In this document: piece after piece, positions 1 through 7,347 of the stretch
Position numbering within the stretch: position 1 is the stretch's first letter
How the letters are laid out: every line of letters begins with the position of its first letter
Virus record (IMG/VR): IMGVR_UViG_3300042945_001784
Span: 16,808-80,807 of that record
Length of the DNA stretch: 64,000 bases
DNA from: a virus
Reading direction: 5' to 3' (one strand)
Translations under genes and position numbers: made by a program
Notes under the pieces: model-generated
What the model was told of the DNA's origin: nothing
The model's input: only the letters and a program-made list of their open reading frames with translations
The model's database searches: none

Positions 1-1
1 A

Positions 2-1426
2 TTTCAATACGAATGTTCGACGCCTTGGGATCTTTCAACCATCACCTATTCAGGTAAAAGCCTGGTAGTTGGTGATTGGGACCTTAACTGTAATGGACTT
101 GCAATTAGCAACGATGGCACCCGTCTGTGGTTTACTGGACGGGCTGGTGCTACCGTCTGGTCGTGTACGTTATCTACGCCTTATGACCTTGCTACGGCCA
201 CGGTTGATGTAAAGAGGGTTTACATTGGCACGCAAGATCTATCGTCAGAGGGTTTCGTCTTTGGTGACAGTGGCACCAAGATGTACGTTTTAGGTAACAC
301 CAGTAGGATAGTGTATCAATACACACTGAGCACTGCGTGGGATGTCAGCACAGCTACTTATTCCACTAAGAGCTTTAGTGTAAACACTCAAGATACCAAC
401 GCACAGGGCATTTTCTTCAAGAGTGATGGCTTGACTTTTTACATGGTCGGAGCAACTACCGACACGGTGTATCAATACACGTTAAGTACCGCTTGGGACA
501 TTGCTACTGCAAGTTATGCCAGTAAAAGCAAAGCAGTTGGCACAGAAGAAATAAACCCTAGTGATGTGTTCTTTAAGCCTGACGGCCTCAAGATGTACGT
601 CATAGGATCAACAGGTGACGATGTTAATGAGTATGACCTAAGCACGGCATGGGATGTCAGCACCGCTACATTCTTGCGTGTCTCTGCCACTGTAGGAGAG
701 ACTGCACCGAGTGGCTTGTGGTTCAAGGACGACGGCACCAAGATGTACGTTATAGGTCAAGCCAATGATGCCGTGCGTGAGTTCACGCTGTCTACTGCCT
801 GGAACGTGTCAACAATTTCTTTTTCTAAGTCACTCTCGATTGGTTTTGAGACTGCTCCAACGGGCGTCACGTTCAAAGACGATGGCACTGAGATTTATGT
901 CCTAGGTCGCACCAATGACTGTGTTTATGAAATTCAGTTAGGTACAGCTTGGGATACTGGCACCGCAAAAGGTTTTACTTATGTTGGCGGTACTGAAACT
1001 ACACCAAGAGGTCTTCATATTAACAGCGACGGCACACTTTTGTTTTTAACTGGCGGCAGTAATAGCGTCCGCAAATACACGTTATCAACCGCCTATGAAT
1101 TAGGCACGGCAACGTTATCCCAAAGTTTTTCAGTTACTGGAAGTTATGGCATTCATGTAACTGCAGATGGATTGCGGATTTATGTGACACTAGATAGCAA
1201 TGCAGCAAACCCTGCGGGCGGCAGGCAAGTTCGACAAATTACGCTTACATCTCCGAACGATTTAACGACAGCAACACTTAGTACAGTTGAGTTAATTCCT
1301 TTGCTTGGATTAACTGGAACAGCAAGCACTCCATGGGGCGTCCGCGTTTCTCCTGACGGCACTCGCATGTTTGTGTTATCTGACAGCACTCAAGGTATGT
1401 ACCAATTCTCGTTGAGGTTTGCATGA
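2..1426 (+). CDS. Virion protein with about nine propeller-like repeats (5' end outside window)
   Basis: The frame is open from base 2, so the N-terminus lies before the window; about 474 residues are visible. Nine repeats of about 50 residues follow each other, each with a turn such as DDGTKMYVIG, then a strand ending in YTLSTAWDVSTAT. Such repeats normally build beta-propellers or stacked beta-blades, seen in phage tail-fibre and adhesin-type proteins. A role in host contact is inferred from the fold type and from the small overlapping gene that follows. It lies on the plus strand, unlike most structural genes here. Confidence 0.75.
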   Translation, partial: FQYECSTPWDLSTITYSGKSLVVGDWDLNCNGLAISNDGTRLWFTGRAGATVWSCTLSTPYDLATATVDVKRVYIGTQDLSSEGFVFGDSGTKMYVLGNTSRIVYQYTLSTAWDVSTATYSTKSFSVNTQDTNAQGIFFKSDGLTFYMVGATTDTVYQYTLSTAWDIATASYASKSKAVGTEEINPSDVFFKPDGLKMYVIGSTGDDVNEYDLSTAWDVSTATFLRVSATVGETAPSGLWFKDDGTKMYVIGQANDAVREFTLSTAWNVSTISFSKSLSIGFETAPTGVTFKDDGTEIYVLGRTNDCVYEIQLGTAWDTGTAKGFTYVGGTETTPRGLHINSDGTLLFLTGGSNSVRKYTLSTAYELGTATLSQSFSVTGSYGIHVTADGLRIYVTLDSNAANPAGGRQVRQITLTSPNDLTTATLSTVELIPLLGLTGTASTPWGVRVSPDGTRMFVLSDSTQGMYQFSLRFA

Positions 1427-1674
1427 TGCTCTACTCTTACCATACCTGTTGGCCCCAGGTTTTACCTTTTCGTATCCGTTTAAGCGATGGTTCTACACGT
1501 ACAGATCCATCTACATTTACAGCAGAAGAAATTGCAGATGCTGGATACACTGGTCCGTACGTTGAACCTGCTTACAACCCTGAAACAGAAGTTTTAAACT
1601 GGGATCCTTATACTCTTACTTTTTATATCACTCCGAAACCACCGGAACCACCTGTTGATCCCATAAGTGAGTGA
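1423..1674 (+). CDS. Small protein following the repeat-rich virion gene
   Basis: 83 residues. The ATG overlaps the stop of the upstream gene (ATGATG at 1423-1428; either ATG may be used), which indicates translational coupling. The protein is acidic and ends in a proline-rich tail (PKPPEPPVDP). Small genes directly after a fibre gene often encode fibre chaperones or tail accessories, but no family is recognised, so that role is positional inference. Confidence 0.65.
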   Translation: MMLYSYHTCWPQVLPFRIRLSDGSTRTDPSTFTAEEIADAGYTGPYVEPAYNPETEVLNWDPYTLTFYITPKPPEPPVDPISE

Positions 1675-1843
1675 CAAGATTCAGGCTACAGGAGCTTTTG
1701 ATCCTTTAGTAGATGAATACTCATTCTCTATCTGTAGTGGTTCTCTTGTCGTTACGTTTGATTTCTTAAAAAAGGATGACATTGAACATTTAGTTTCGTG
1801 TCTTTCTTGTATGCTGGTTGACGACGAATCAGCCAACCGATGA
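1667..1843 (+). CDS. Small hypothetical protein with GTG start
   Basis: 58 residues from a GTG at 1667, inside the end of the previous gene; the TGA at 1841-1843 overlaps the thyX ATG as ATGA. Filling the gap exactly with overlaps at both ends is the main support. The product has a SFSICSGSLVVTFDF stretch and an acidic C-terminus (VDDESANR). No family is recognised. Confidence 0.5.
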   Translation: MSDKIQATGAFDPLVDEYSFSICSGSLVVTFDFLKKDDIEHLVSCLSCMLVDDESANR

Positions 1844-2493
1844 GCATTGTTGAACTTGTTTGGGCAACGCCAGATGCCGAAGCACTGATCACAAAGATGG
1901 CTCGCGTTTCAGCGCCAGCCAATGAGAACAACATGGAGACTGCTCCTAAGTTGCTCCATTATCTAATTAAACATGCTCACTGGTCGCCATTTGAAATGGC
2001 AAACATGTGCGTAGAGATTCACACAACGCGTGCAATCTCAGCGCAGATCATCCGTCACCGTTCGTTTTCCTTCCAGGAATTCAGTCAACGCTACGCAGAC
2101 ATCAACCTGTTAGGTTCAACTTATGTGCCGCACCTGCGTCGCCAGGATACAAAGAACAGACAGAATTCTGTTGATGATCTTGATGCGGAGATGACCGGTC
2201 AGTATTACCGGCGCATCAGTACTCTTTTTGAAGAAGCTGAACATCTGTATAAAGAGATGGTGAGTTCAGGTGTCGCAAAAGAATGTGCACGTAACATTCT
2301 TCCGCTTGCTTCTCCAACCCGTATCTATATGAATGGGTCCTTGCGTTCATGGATTACTTACATTGCTCTCCGTGAAAAGCACGGTACACAAATGGAACAC
2401 ATGCAGATTGCAAAGGACGCTAAGAAAATTTTCTGTGGTCAGTTTCCTACGATTGCAGAAGCTCTTGGCGGCACTGAAGAATGGACAATCTAA
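1840..2493 (+). CDS. thyX: FAD-dependent thymidylate synthase ThyX
   Basis: 217 residues, normal for ThyX. The signature RHR-x7-S is present as RHRSFSFQEFS at about residues 70-80, followed by QRYAD. C-terminal helices (LPLASPTRIYMNGSLRSW) match the family's FAD/dUMP-binding region. ThyX makes dTMP from dUMP with methylene-tetrahydrofolate and reduced FAD, supplying thymidylate for phage DNA synthesis; the dCMP deaminase at 10.5 kb would provide its dUMP. The start overlaps the preceding small gene as ATGA. Confidence 0.97.
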   Translation: MSIVELVWATPDAEALITKMARVSAPANENNMETAPKLLHYLIKHAHWSPFEMANMCVEIHTTRAISAQIIRHRSFSFQEFSQRYADINLLGSTYVPHLRRQDTKNRQNSVDDLDAEMTGQYYRRISTLFEEAEHLYKEMVSSGVAKECARNILPLASPTRIYMNGSLRSWITYIALREKHGTQMEHMQIAKDAKKIFCGQFPTIAEALGGTEEWTI

Positions 2494-2528
2494 AGAATAA
2501 AGTATAAACAATTAGTAACACTTAATTT

Positions 2529-2581
2529 CCTGGGCATCCTTTGGAGTAAGTCCCAGGCTTTGTTGTATTTGCACACACCAC
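2529..2581 (+). promoter_or_regulatory. 5' leader element, copy 1 (hairpin plus GGAGTAAGTC and TGCACACACCAC)
   Basis: A hairpin CCTGGG/CCCAGG (2529-2534 with 2552-2557) carries GGAGTAAGTC at 2543-2552 in and beside its loop. TGCACACACCAC follows at 2570-2581, ending two bases before the ATG of the metallopeptidase gene. The same two words recur in the same order at 13390-13424, before another plus-strand gene. Function unknown; a shared mRNA leader is the simplest reading. Confidence 0.45.
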
Positions 2582-2582
2582 G

Positions 2583-3530
2583 ATGGACAACAAACTACCT
2601 AAAGTTCCTGAAAAAGCGCTTGAAGCTTTGAAGGATGGCATTCAATCTGTTCTTGATTCTAAAGATTGGACTGGTTTTCTTTCTGCTATACGGTGCATAC
2701 ATGACTATAGTTTCAACAATAAGTTGTTGATCATGATGGCGCAGCACAAGCGTGGATGGGCGTTTAGTCCATTTGTTGCTGGTGCCAGGAAGTGGAACGA
2801 TAAGTTCAATCGGCAACTTAAGAAAGGTGAGTTCACCAATCCCATCTGGATCCTTGCTCCAGTACTCATTAAGAAGACAGATGAGAATGGACAGGTCCTC
2901 TGTCGTGCGGATGGAACGCCAGAGCAAGTGCCGATTCGCTTTCGTGGGGTGAAGGTCTATGACCATCATCAAACAGAGGGAGATCCAATCCCTGAACCAG
3001 ACACCACTGGCATGATGGCACAGCTAGAGGGAGACATTTCCTCGCATGTCATGGATGGTATGGTTGCTGTCGCAAAGCGCCGTAGCGTTGAGGTGCAGCG
3101 TTGTTCTGCAGCTGATCTTGGTTCTGCTTTAGGCCGCTGCTGGTTTGCCAATCAGGGCCGCGCCAGCAAGATTGAGATCAGCTCTGAAATCAATGAGATC
3201 ACTGCTGTCAGTGTCATGGCTCATGAGCTAGGTCACGCCATCCTTCACAACCGTGATGAGTACCAGGAACATGACTCTTCCTCCATCAAAGAACTGGAAG
3301 CTGAGTCAGTTGCTTATCTGGTTTGTTCTCATTACGGCGTGGATCTTGGTCGTCGCAGCTTTCAGTACATTGTTCATCACAACACTGCATCTGATGATGT
3401 CGTTGCAGATCTCTTGAAGTCCGGTGATCGGATTTTCCGTGCCTACGAGGAAATCATTAAGACCACTGATGACTACCTCACGACAGAGCCAGCTCCAGTG
3501 GCTCGACAATTGTTTGTTAGTACTTTATAA
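2583..3530 (+). CDS. ArdC-like protein: ssDNA-binding-type N-domain plus zinc metallopeptidase domain
   Basis: 315 residues. The N-terminal part (WTGFLSAIRCIHDYSFNN...LLIMMAQ, about residues 20-60) resembles the ArdC/DUF1738 N-terminal domain, which binds single-stranded DNA in antirestriction proteins. The C-terminal part holds HELGHAILH at about residue 213 and a downstream ELEAESVAYLV helix, the HExxH plus Glu of ImmA/IrrE-type zinc peptidases. ArdC proteins protect entering DNA from host restriction, so an anti-defence role is likely but not shown. A structured leader element precedes it. Confidence 0.8.
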   Translation: MDNKLPKVPEKALEALKDGIQSVLDSKDWTGFLSAIRCIHDYSFNNKLLIMMAQHKRGWAFSPFVAGARKWNDKFNRQLKKGEFTNPIWILAPVLIKKTDENGQVLCRADGTPEQVPIRFRGVKVYDHHQTEGDPIPEPDTTGMMAQLEGDISSHVMDGMVAVAKRRSVEVQRCSAADLGSALGRCWFANQGRASKIEISSEINEITAVSVMAHELGHAILHNRDEYQEHDSSSIKELEAESVAYLVCSHYGVDLGRRSFQYIVHHNTASDDVVADLLKSGDRIFRAYEEIIKTTDDYLTTEPAPVARQLFVSTL

Positions 3531-3548
3531 TTTCTTTGGTTCTGATCA

Positions 3549-3672
3549 GACCCTCGTGGCCGCGAGAACGTCCGGTTACTTTCAGGCGTAACTGGATACC
3601 TGATATCACAGAGTGGAAGCTGTGATGTCAACGATGAAGCAGAAAGAGGAATGGGGGCCGACCCTCATTTAA
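3549..3672 (+). pseudogene. Possible TnpB C-terminal remnant (frameshifted)
   Basis: One frame (3549-3602) reads DPRGRENVRLLSGVTGYL; after a shift, 3604-3672 reads RVEAVMSTMKQKEEWGPTLI then stop. Cyanobacterial and other IS605/IS607-type TnpB proteins often end in RVEAG... then (V/M)KQE close to the stop, and the 3' end of tnpB overlaps the omega-RNA. The match is short and from memory of the family, so this is a suggestion. No other part of TnpB is present. Confidence 0.35.
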
Positions 3673-3825
3673 AACCCGTGAACGGGATCCTCTTTTGTTA
3701 AAAATTTTTGCAGGGGCGCAACCCCACCGATAGCTACACGGCAGGGCTGTTCACTTACCAGCAGAAGGAAACCACAAAAACTTCTGCTCCCCAGGGCCTG
3801 ACGTGGTTCTTCTACGGCCCCTTGG
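3549..3825 (+). ncRNA. Highly structured non-coding stretch, possible omega-RNA-like relic
   Basis: At least seven hairpins follow each other. CCGGTTAC pairs with GTAACTGG (8 bp) and ATCACAG with CTGTGAT (7 bp, 3604-3625). AAAGAGGA (3643-3650) pairs with TCCTCTTT (3688-3695) and encloses two further stems, AATGGGGG/CCCTCATT with a CCGA loop and CCCG/CGGG, giving a three-way junction. GGGG/CCCC, AGCAGAAG/CTTCTGCT and GGGCC/GGCCC stems come next. No gene fits the interval. Strand is assigned from neighbouring genes and the relic at 3549-3672. No promoter of its own is obvious. Confidence 0.45.
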
Positions 3826-3831
3826 TATAAT
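3823..3831 (+). promoter_or_regulatory. Extended -10 promoter TGGTATAAT
   Basis: A consensus extended -10 (TGn + TATAAT, hexamer 3826-3831) lies about 30 bases before the ATG at 3862, without a good -35, which is normal for extended -10 sites. It would start a transcript near 3838 reading the small genes up to 4.5 kb. The same extended -10 form precedes the capsid gene on the other strand. Confidence 0.6.
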
Positions 3832-3861
3832 AGGTTCTATGTGCTTTACAAAAACCTTACC

Positions 3862-4092
3862 ATGGCCGTATTATGCAAACCCAAGATCATAGGAACAGTA
3901 GCCTGTGATTCCGGTTCAATCGCTCTTGTTGACCCGTCTCATCTTGAAGTATCGAACGCAGATACTGTTCAGCTTCCTCATTGGAATCTGTTTACTTCTG
4001 TTGATACTGAAATGGGGGATGGAGAATTTGTTGTTTACGCTCAACGTGACAACCGTGGTTGTTTGCGTCGAGTCATCATTGAAATTGAATGA
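3862..4092 (+). CDS. Small hypothetical protein
   Basis: 76 residues. ATG 3862 (MAVLCKPK) is preferred over upstream GTG 3841 because the TATAAT site would put transcription start near 3838, leaving almost no leader for the GTG. The sequence looks like a small beta-rich protein (GSIALVDPSHLEVSN, GEFVVYAQRDNRG). Its stop overlaps the next start (ATGA). No family is recognised. Confidence 0.6.
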   Translation: MAVLCKPKIIGTVACDSGSIALVDPSHLEVSNADTVQLPHWNLFTSVDTEMGDGEFVVYAQRDNRGCLRRVIIEIE

Positions 4093-4241
4093 TTTCTACT
4101 TACGTCTTTCTAGTCTGGGTTCTTATTAATATCATCTTTCTATTTAACTTTACGCTTCCGGTTGGTTACCTTGTTATTGTCAACCTGTCCTTTATAGTAG
4201 CCAGTATCCTTTCGGACACTGAACCTTCTAATCGGATATGA
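4089..4241 (+). CDS. Small membrane protein
   Basis: 50 residues. The N-terminal 40 residues are strongly hydrophobic (VFLVWVLINIIFLFNF, then VGYLVIVNLSFIVASI), forming one or two membrane helices, followed by a short polar tail (SDTEPSNRI). It overlaps both neighbours by ATGA, so the three genes look translationally coupled. Inner-membrane location is predicted; function unknown. Confidence 0.65.
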   Translation: MISTYVFLVWVLINIIFLFNFTLPVGYLVIVNLSFIVASILSDTEPSNRI

Positions 4242-4516
4242 GCAACCTGCTTGACCCCAGGCGCGAGCCCAATCGCTGGCTTGCTGCTATGTTTGATCAC
4301 CTTCTCCAGGTTGGCGATGCTGACTCTCTTGATTCTCTTCGTTCTGGTTATTATCAACTTTGTAATGTTGTTGAGCCTGGTTTGATTGACAGTCTATTTC
4401 AACCTTGGATTGAAGCATATCTTCAAGGACTCCAGGAAACGGATGAAACAGAAAACATTCAAAGTATCCAGCGTCCACCGCAGGGGCTAGAGGATCTGCC
4501 GGAACCACTCCAATAA
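4238..4516 (+). CDS. Hypothetical protein
   Basis: 92 residues, acidic, mostly helical in appearance (MFDHLLQVGDADSLDSLRSG), with a Pro/Glu tail. It starts with an ATGA overlap on the membrane-protein gene. Its 3' 230 bases overlap, tail to tail, the end of a minus-strand gene; both look coding, the plus-strand frame more convincingly in its first half. No family is recognised. Confidence 0.6.
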   Translation: MSNLLDPRREPNRWLAAMFDHLLQVGDADSLDSLRSGYYQLCNVVEPGLIDSLFQPWIEAYLQGLQETDETENIQSIQRPPQGLEDLPEPLQ

Positions 4517-4970
4517 TTTCCCCTAACTCATACAACGGTTCAGAAGCGTACGGTGGTCTGTGCCACCAAAACTTTAAGGCTTCCCAATCTACTAACCAGT
4601 CCGGGTGGTATGCCAACCACCTGGACCATGCTTTAAATTGTTTTTCTGGATGCCTTGAAGTGCAATCTAAGTACAGACAGTCACCAGGTTCTATTTGCCA
4701 GCGTGCTAACAACAGGTGTTTAAAGCCTCGATTGATTGATTTGAAACCACCCTTGCCTGTTAGGTGGCTACGCATGTTGCTAGCACGTTTGTTTTTTTTA
4801 TTTCGATACCAATCGTTAAGTTGTCGTTTTGATTTACTAATAGCATAAGCTACACGCCACACCCAATGATTACCGGTAAAGCAAAACTCTGGTGTTAAAA
4901 AGAGTTTGCAATACTGATCATTGATTTTAAACGTAGTAGTGCTACGCTTTCGGGATACTCTATAGGTCAT
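4287..4970 (-). CDS. Hypothetical protein on the opposite strand
   Basis: 227 residues from ATG at 4970 (MTYRVSRKRS); an upstream TTG at 5003 is less likely. The N-terminal 150 residues look like a real globular domain rich in Trp, Arg and Lys (GNHWVWRVAYAIS, HPEKQFKAWSRWLAYHPDW, WWHRPPYASE). The last 40 residues are Gln/Asn-rich and lie over the plus-strand gene, so they may be poorly conserved. Divergent from the gene at 4974 with three bases between the starts. Function unknown. Confidence 0.65.
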   Translation of the reverse strand: MTYRVSRKRSTTTFKINDQYCKLFLTPEFCFTGNHWVWRVAYAISKSKRQLNDWYRNKKNKRASNMRSHLTGKGGFKSINRGFKHLLLARWQIEPGDCLYLDCTSRHPEKQFKAWSRWLAYHPDWLVDWEALKFWWHRPPYASEPLYELGEIIGVVPADPLAPAVDAGYFECFLFHPFPGVLEDMLQSKVEIDCQSNQAQQHYKVDNNQNEENQESQHRQPGEGDQT

Positions 4971-4973
4971 GGC

Positions 4974-5252
4974 GTGGACGATCTTATCATTGCTATCCAA
5001 CAAGATCCCGAATTATGGGAGATTGTTGAGAAGCTGAAAAGTCCTGATGAAGATCTAGAAGATTTCCTGCTCAGCATAGCTCATATGCTATCCATTGAGT
5101 TTCAGGAGCTTCATAAAACAGATCTTTCCGATAAACTTGCTTCTTTATTCGGTGGTCTTCCTAGTAAGTCACTGATCATGGCACCGATGCTCCTGCACAT
5201 TGCACTGGACATCTTTTTGATGCGTGCCATTCCTCAACAAGAGGAGGGGTGA
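4974..5252 (+). CDS. Hypothetical acidic helical protein
   Basis: 92 residues from a GTG at 4974. It is acidic at the N-terminus (DPELWEIVEKLKSPDEDLEDF) and hydrophobic near the C-terminus (APMLLHIALDIFLMRAI). It sits just before the short gene at 5254 and the DNA polymerase, all on one strand and closely spaced, so it probably belongs to the replication transcript. Family not recognised. Confidence 0.6.
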   Translation: MDDLIIAIQQDPELWEIVEKLKSPDEDLEDFLLSIAHMLSIEFQELHKTDLSDKLASLFGGLPSKSLIMAPMLLHIALDIFLMRAIPQQEEG

Positions 5253-5253
5253 T

Positions 5254-5487
5254 ATGCAACACGGTTATGTTCTTTGTAACTATGATCTGTCTCAGGTGTT
5301 GTGTCTGACGCCAGAGAAAGATGGCGTGGTCCTGCAAGATGTGAGCAGTACAAAAGTACTCAATAAAGCGATATGCTTGTCAGACCTGACTGAAGCTAAG
5401 AATGTTTTACAAATGCTTCAGAATAAAGAGATGACAGGCGATCTTGAGATTGTTAATGTGGCACGACTGTACAAGAAATTCTTCTAA
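5254..5487 (+). CDS. Small hypothetical protein upstream of DNA polymerase
   Basis: 77 residues. ATG 5254 is chosen because a strong Shine-Dalgarno GAGGAGGGG (5241-5249) sits five bases before it; the frame extends further upstream without such support. The product is compact and mixed alpha/beta (GYVLCNYDLSQVLCLTPEK). It ends 12 bases before the polymerase start, so the two are probably co-translated. Function unknown. Confidence 0.7.
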   Translation: MQHGYVLCNYDLSQVLCLTPEKDGVVLQDVSSTKVLNKAICLSDLTEAKNVLQMLQNKEMTGDLEIVNVARLYKKFF

Positions 5488-5499
5488 GGTGATCTCAGT

Positions 5500-7347
5500 A
5501 TGAGACTTGTTCTAGACCTTGAGAGTAATGGATTGTTGCCAGTGATGGACACGATCCATTGTATTGTTCTGCGTGATCTAGATACAGGTAACATCATTAG
5601 CTGTGCTGATCAACCTGGTTATCACAGCCTTGAGATGGCCCTTGATTTTATAAGAGAAGCCACGTTAATTGTTGGGCACAACGTTATCAAGTTTGATATA
5701 CCTGCCCTTAAAAAAATATATCCAAGCTTACAACTTAAACCTAATGTTGAATATTACGATACGTTAGTTGTTAGTAGGGTTATGTGGCCCGAGTTAGAGC
5801 CTGTTGATGCTGCTAAGTTTTCACATATCCCACGTAAATACTTTGGTCGCCACAGCTTAGCAGCCTGGGGTGAGCGCCTTGGCGTAAGCAAGATTAACTT
5901 CAAAGAAGAAAGTAAAAAAGATAACGATGAAGTAGAAGATGTGTGGGAAAGATGGACTCCTACAATGCAAACATATTGTGAAGGTGACGTAGAAGTATCG
6001 ACTAGACTATATGAATATCTTTCCTGCCAACAGCTTGACCCCAGGTGTCAGCAACTAGAGCATGAGTTTGCTCTGGTCATGATGCAGCAGGAAACATTTG
6101 GGTTTCCCTTCAATGAAAAGGCAGCCTATGCGTTGGTCAACACGCTCAAAGCTCGACGCTCTGAGCTTGAGGATGAACTGCAAACAACCTTCCCGCCAAT
6201 CGAGGAAGAACGCTGGTCGGAAAAGACTGGCAAACAACTTAAAACAGAGATTACAGTATTCAATCCTGCCTCCAGGACACAGATCTCGCAGCGGCTACGA
6301 GCTAAGTACCCTGAGATTACATTTGAATCCACGAAAAAGGGTAAGCCCAAGGTGGATGATGACGTTCTGGAATCTCTTGGTCAGAAATATCCAGAAGCTA
6401 AGTTGTTGGCTGAGTACCAACTCTTTAACAAAAGGCTTGGTCAAATCGCAGAGGGGAAGGAAGCGTGGTTAAACCATTGCAGGATCTATAACGATGGCCG
6501 TATTCATGGCGAAGTTATTACTAACACTTGCATTAGCGGCAGATGTAGCCACAAACGGCCCAACATGGCCCAAGTCCCCAGTGTTGGTCACGCTTTTGGA
6601 GCTGAGTGCAGGGCTCTGTTTTATGCTCCTGATGGTTGGTTGTTGGTTGGTGCTGATGCTTCTGGACTCGAACTCAGGGCGCTAGGCTCCTGGCTTGCTT
6701 ACTTTGATGATGGTGAGTACGCCAGGCTAGTCAGCACTGAGGGTTTTGATATCCACACATACAATGCCAAACTCTTTGGGATCTACGATGGTGTAGGCGA
6801 GATCAGCAAGGCTACCCGTGATCTATCGAAGCGGCTTATTTATTGCATCTTGTATGGTGGCGGTGCAAAAAAGACTGGATCCATTATTTCTCCTGACGAA
6901 GGTGAAAATACCCAGTACCAGCAGGGTAAGAAAACCATTGATACGTTCTATCGGAATCTACCTGCTATCAAGAAGCTTAAAGATCTCATCGAAGAACGCA
7001 TTACGCAACGCGGTTATCTTACTGGTATTGACGGCAGACGGTTACAGATTCGCTCTAAACATTCAGCCCTCAACCAACTCCTCCAATCGACGGGAGCGAT
7101 TGCGGTAAAGAAAGCAACAACAATTCTTTATGATGATTTAACTAATGAAGGATTAGTCTTTGCAAAGGACTGGGGATTTGTTGCACACGTACACGATGAA
7201 TATCAGGCTTTAGTTAAGCCTGAGTACGTTGATCTTTATACCAAGCTAGCTATTGATTCGTTCCGTAAATCTGGTGAGTACTTTCAGTTGAAGTGTCCAC
7301 TTACTGGTGAAGCCAGGACAGGTAAGAACTGGCAAGAAACTCACTGA
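5500..7347 (+). CDS. Family A DNA polymerase with 3'-5' proofreading exonuclease (T7-like)
   Basis: 615 residues, short like phage T7-type enzymes and lacking a 5' nuclease. The exonuclease domain (about 1-175) shows DLESNG (DxE), HNVIKFDIPAL and YCEGD. The polymerase domain shows motif A DASGLELR (about 385), motif B RDLSKRLIYCILYGGG (about 440) and motif C HVHDEY (about 563); the Asp pair in motifs A and C binds the two catalytic metals. This is the replicative polymerase, working with the primase-helicase at 21.6 kb and the SSB at 11 kb. It ends one base before a convergent gene. Confidence 0.97.
   Translation: MRLVLDLESNGLLPVMDTIHCIVLRDLDTGNIISCADQPGYHSLEMALDFIREATLIVGHNVIKFDIPALKKIYPSLQLKPNVEYYDTLVVSRVMWPELEPVDAAKFSHIPRKYFGRHSLAAWGERLGVSKINFKEESKKDNDEVEDVWERWTPTMQTYCEGDVEVSTRLYEYLSCQQLDPRCQQLEHEFALVMMQQETFGFPFNEKAAYALVNTLKARRSELEDELQTTFPPIEEERWSEKTGKQLKTEITVFNPASRTQISQRLRAKYPEITFESTKKGKPKVDDDVLESLGQKYPEAKLLAEYQLFNKRLGQIAEGKEAWLNHCRIYNDGRIHGEVITNTCISGRCSHKRPNMAQVPSVGHAFGAECRALFYAPDGWLLVGADASGLELRALGSWLAYFDDGEYARLVSTEGFDIHTYNAKLFGIYDGVGEISKATRDLSKRLIYCILYGGGAKKTGSIISPDEGENTQYQQGKKTIDTFYRNLPAIKKLKDLIEERITQRGYLTGIDGRRLQIRSKHSALNQLLQSTGAIAVKKATTILYDDLTNEGLVFAKDWGFVAHVHDEYQALVKPEYVDLYTKLAIDSFRKSGEYFQLKCPLTGEARTGKNWQETH

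Noticed and set aside
3549-3825. Group I intron or HEARO/IscB-type RNA
   Set aside because: No P7-like core, no interrupted gene and no adjacent IscB or homing gene; the TnpB-end reading fits better, though weakly.
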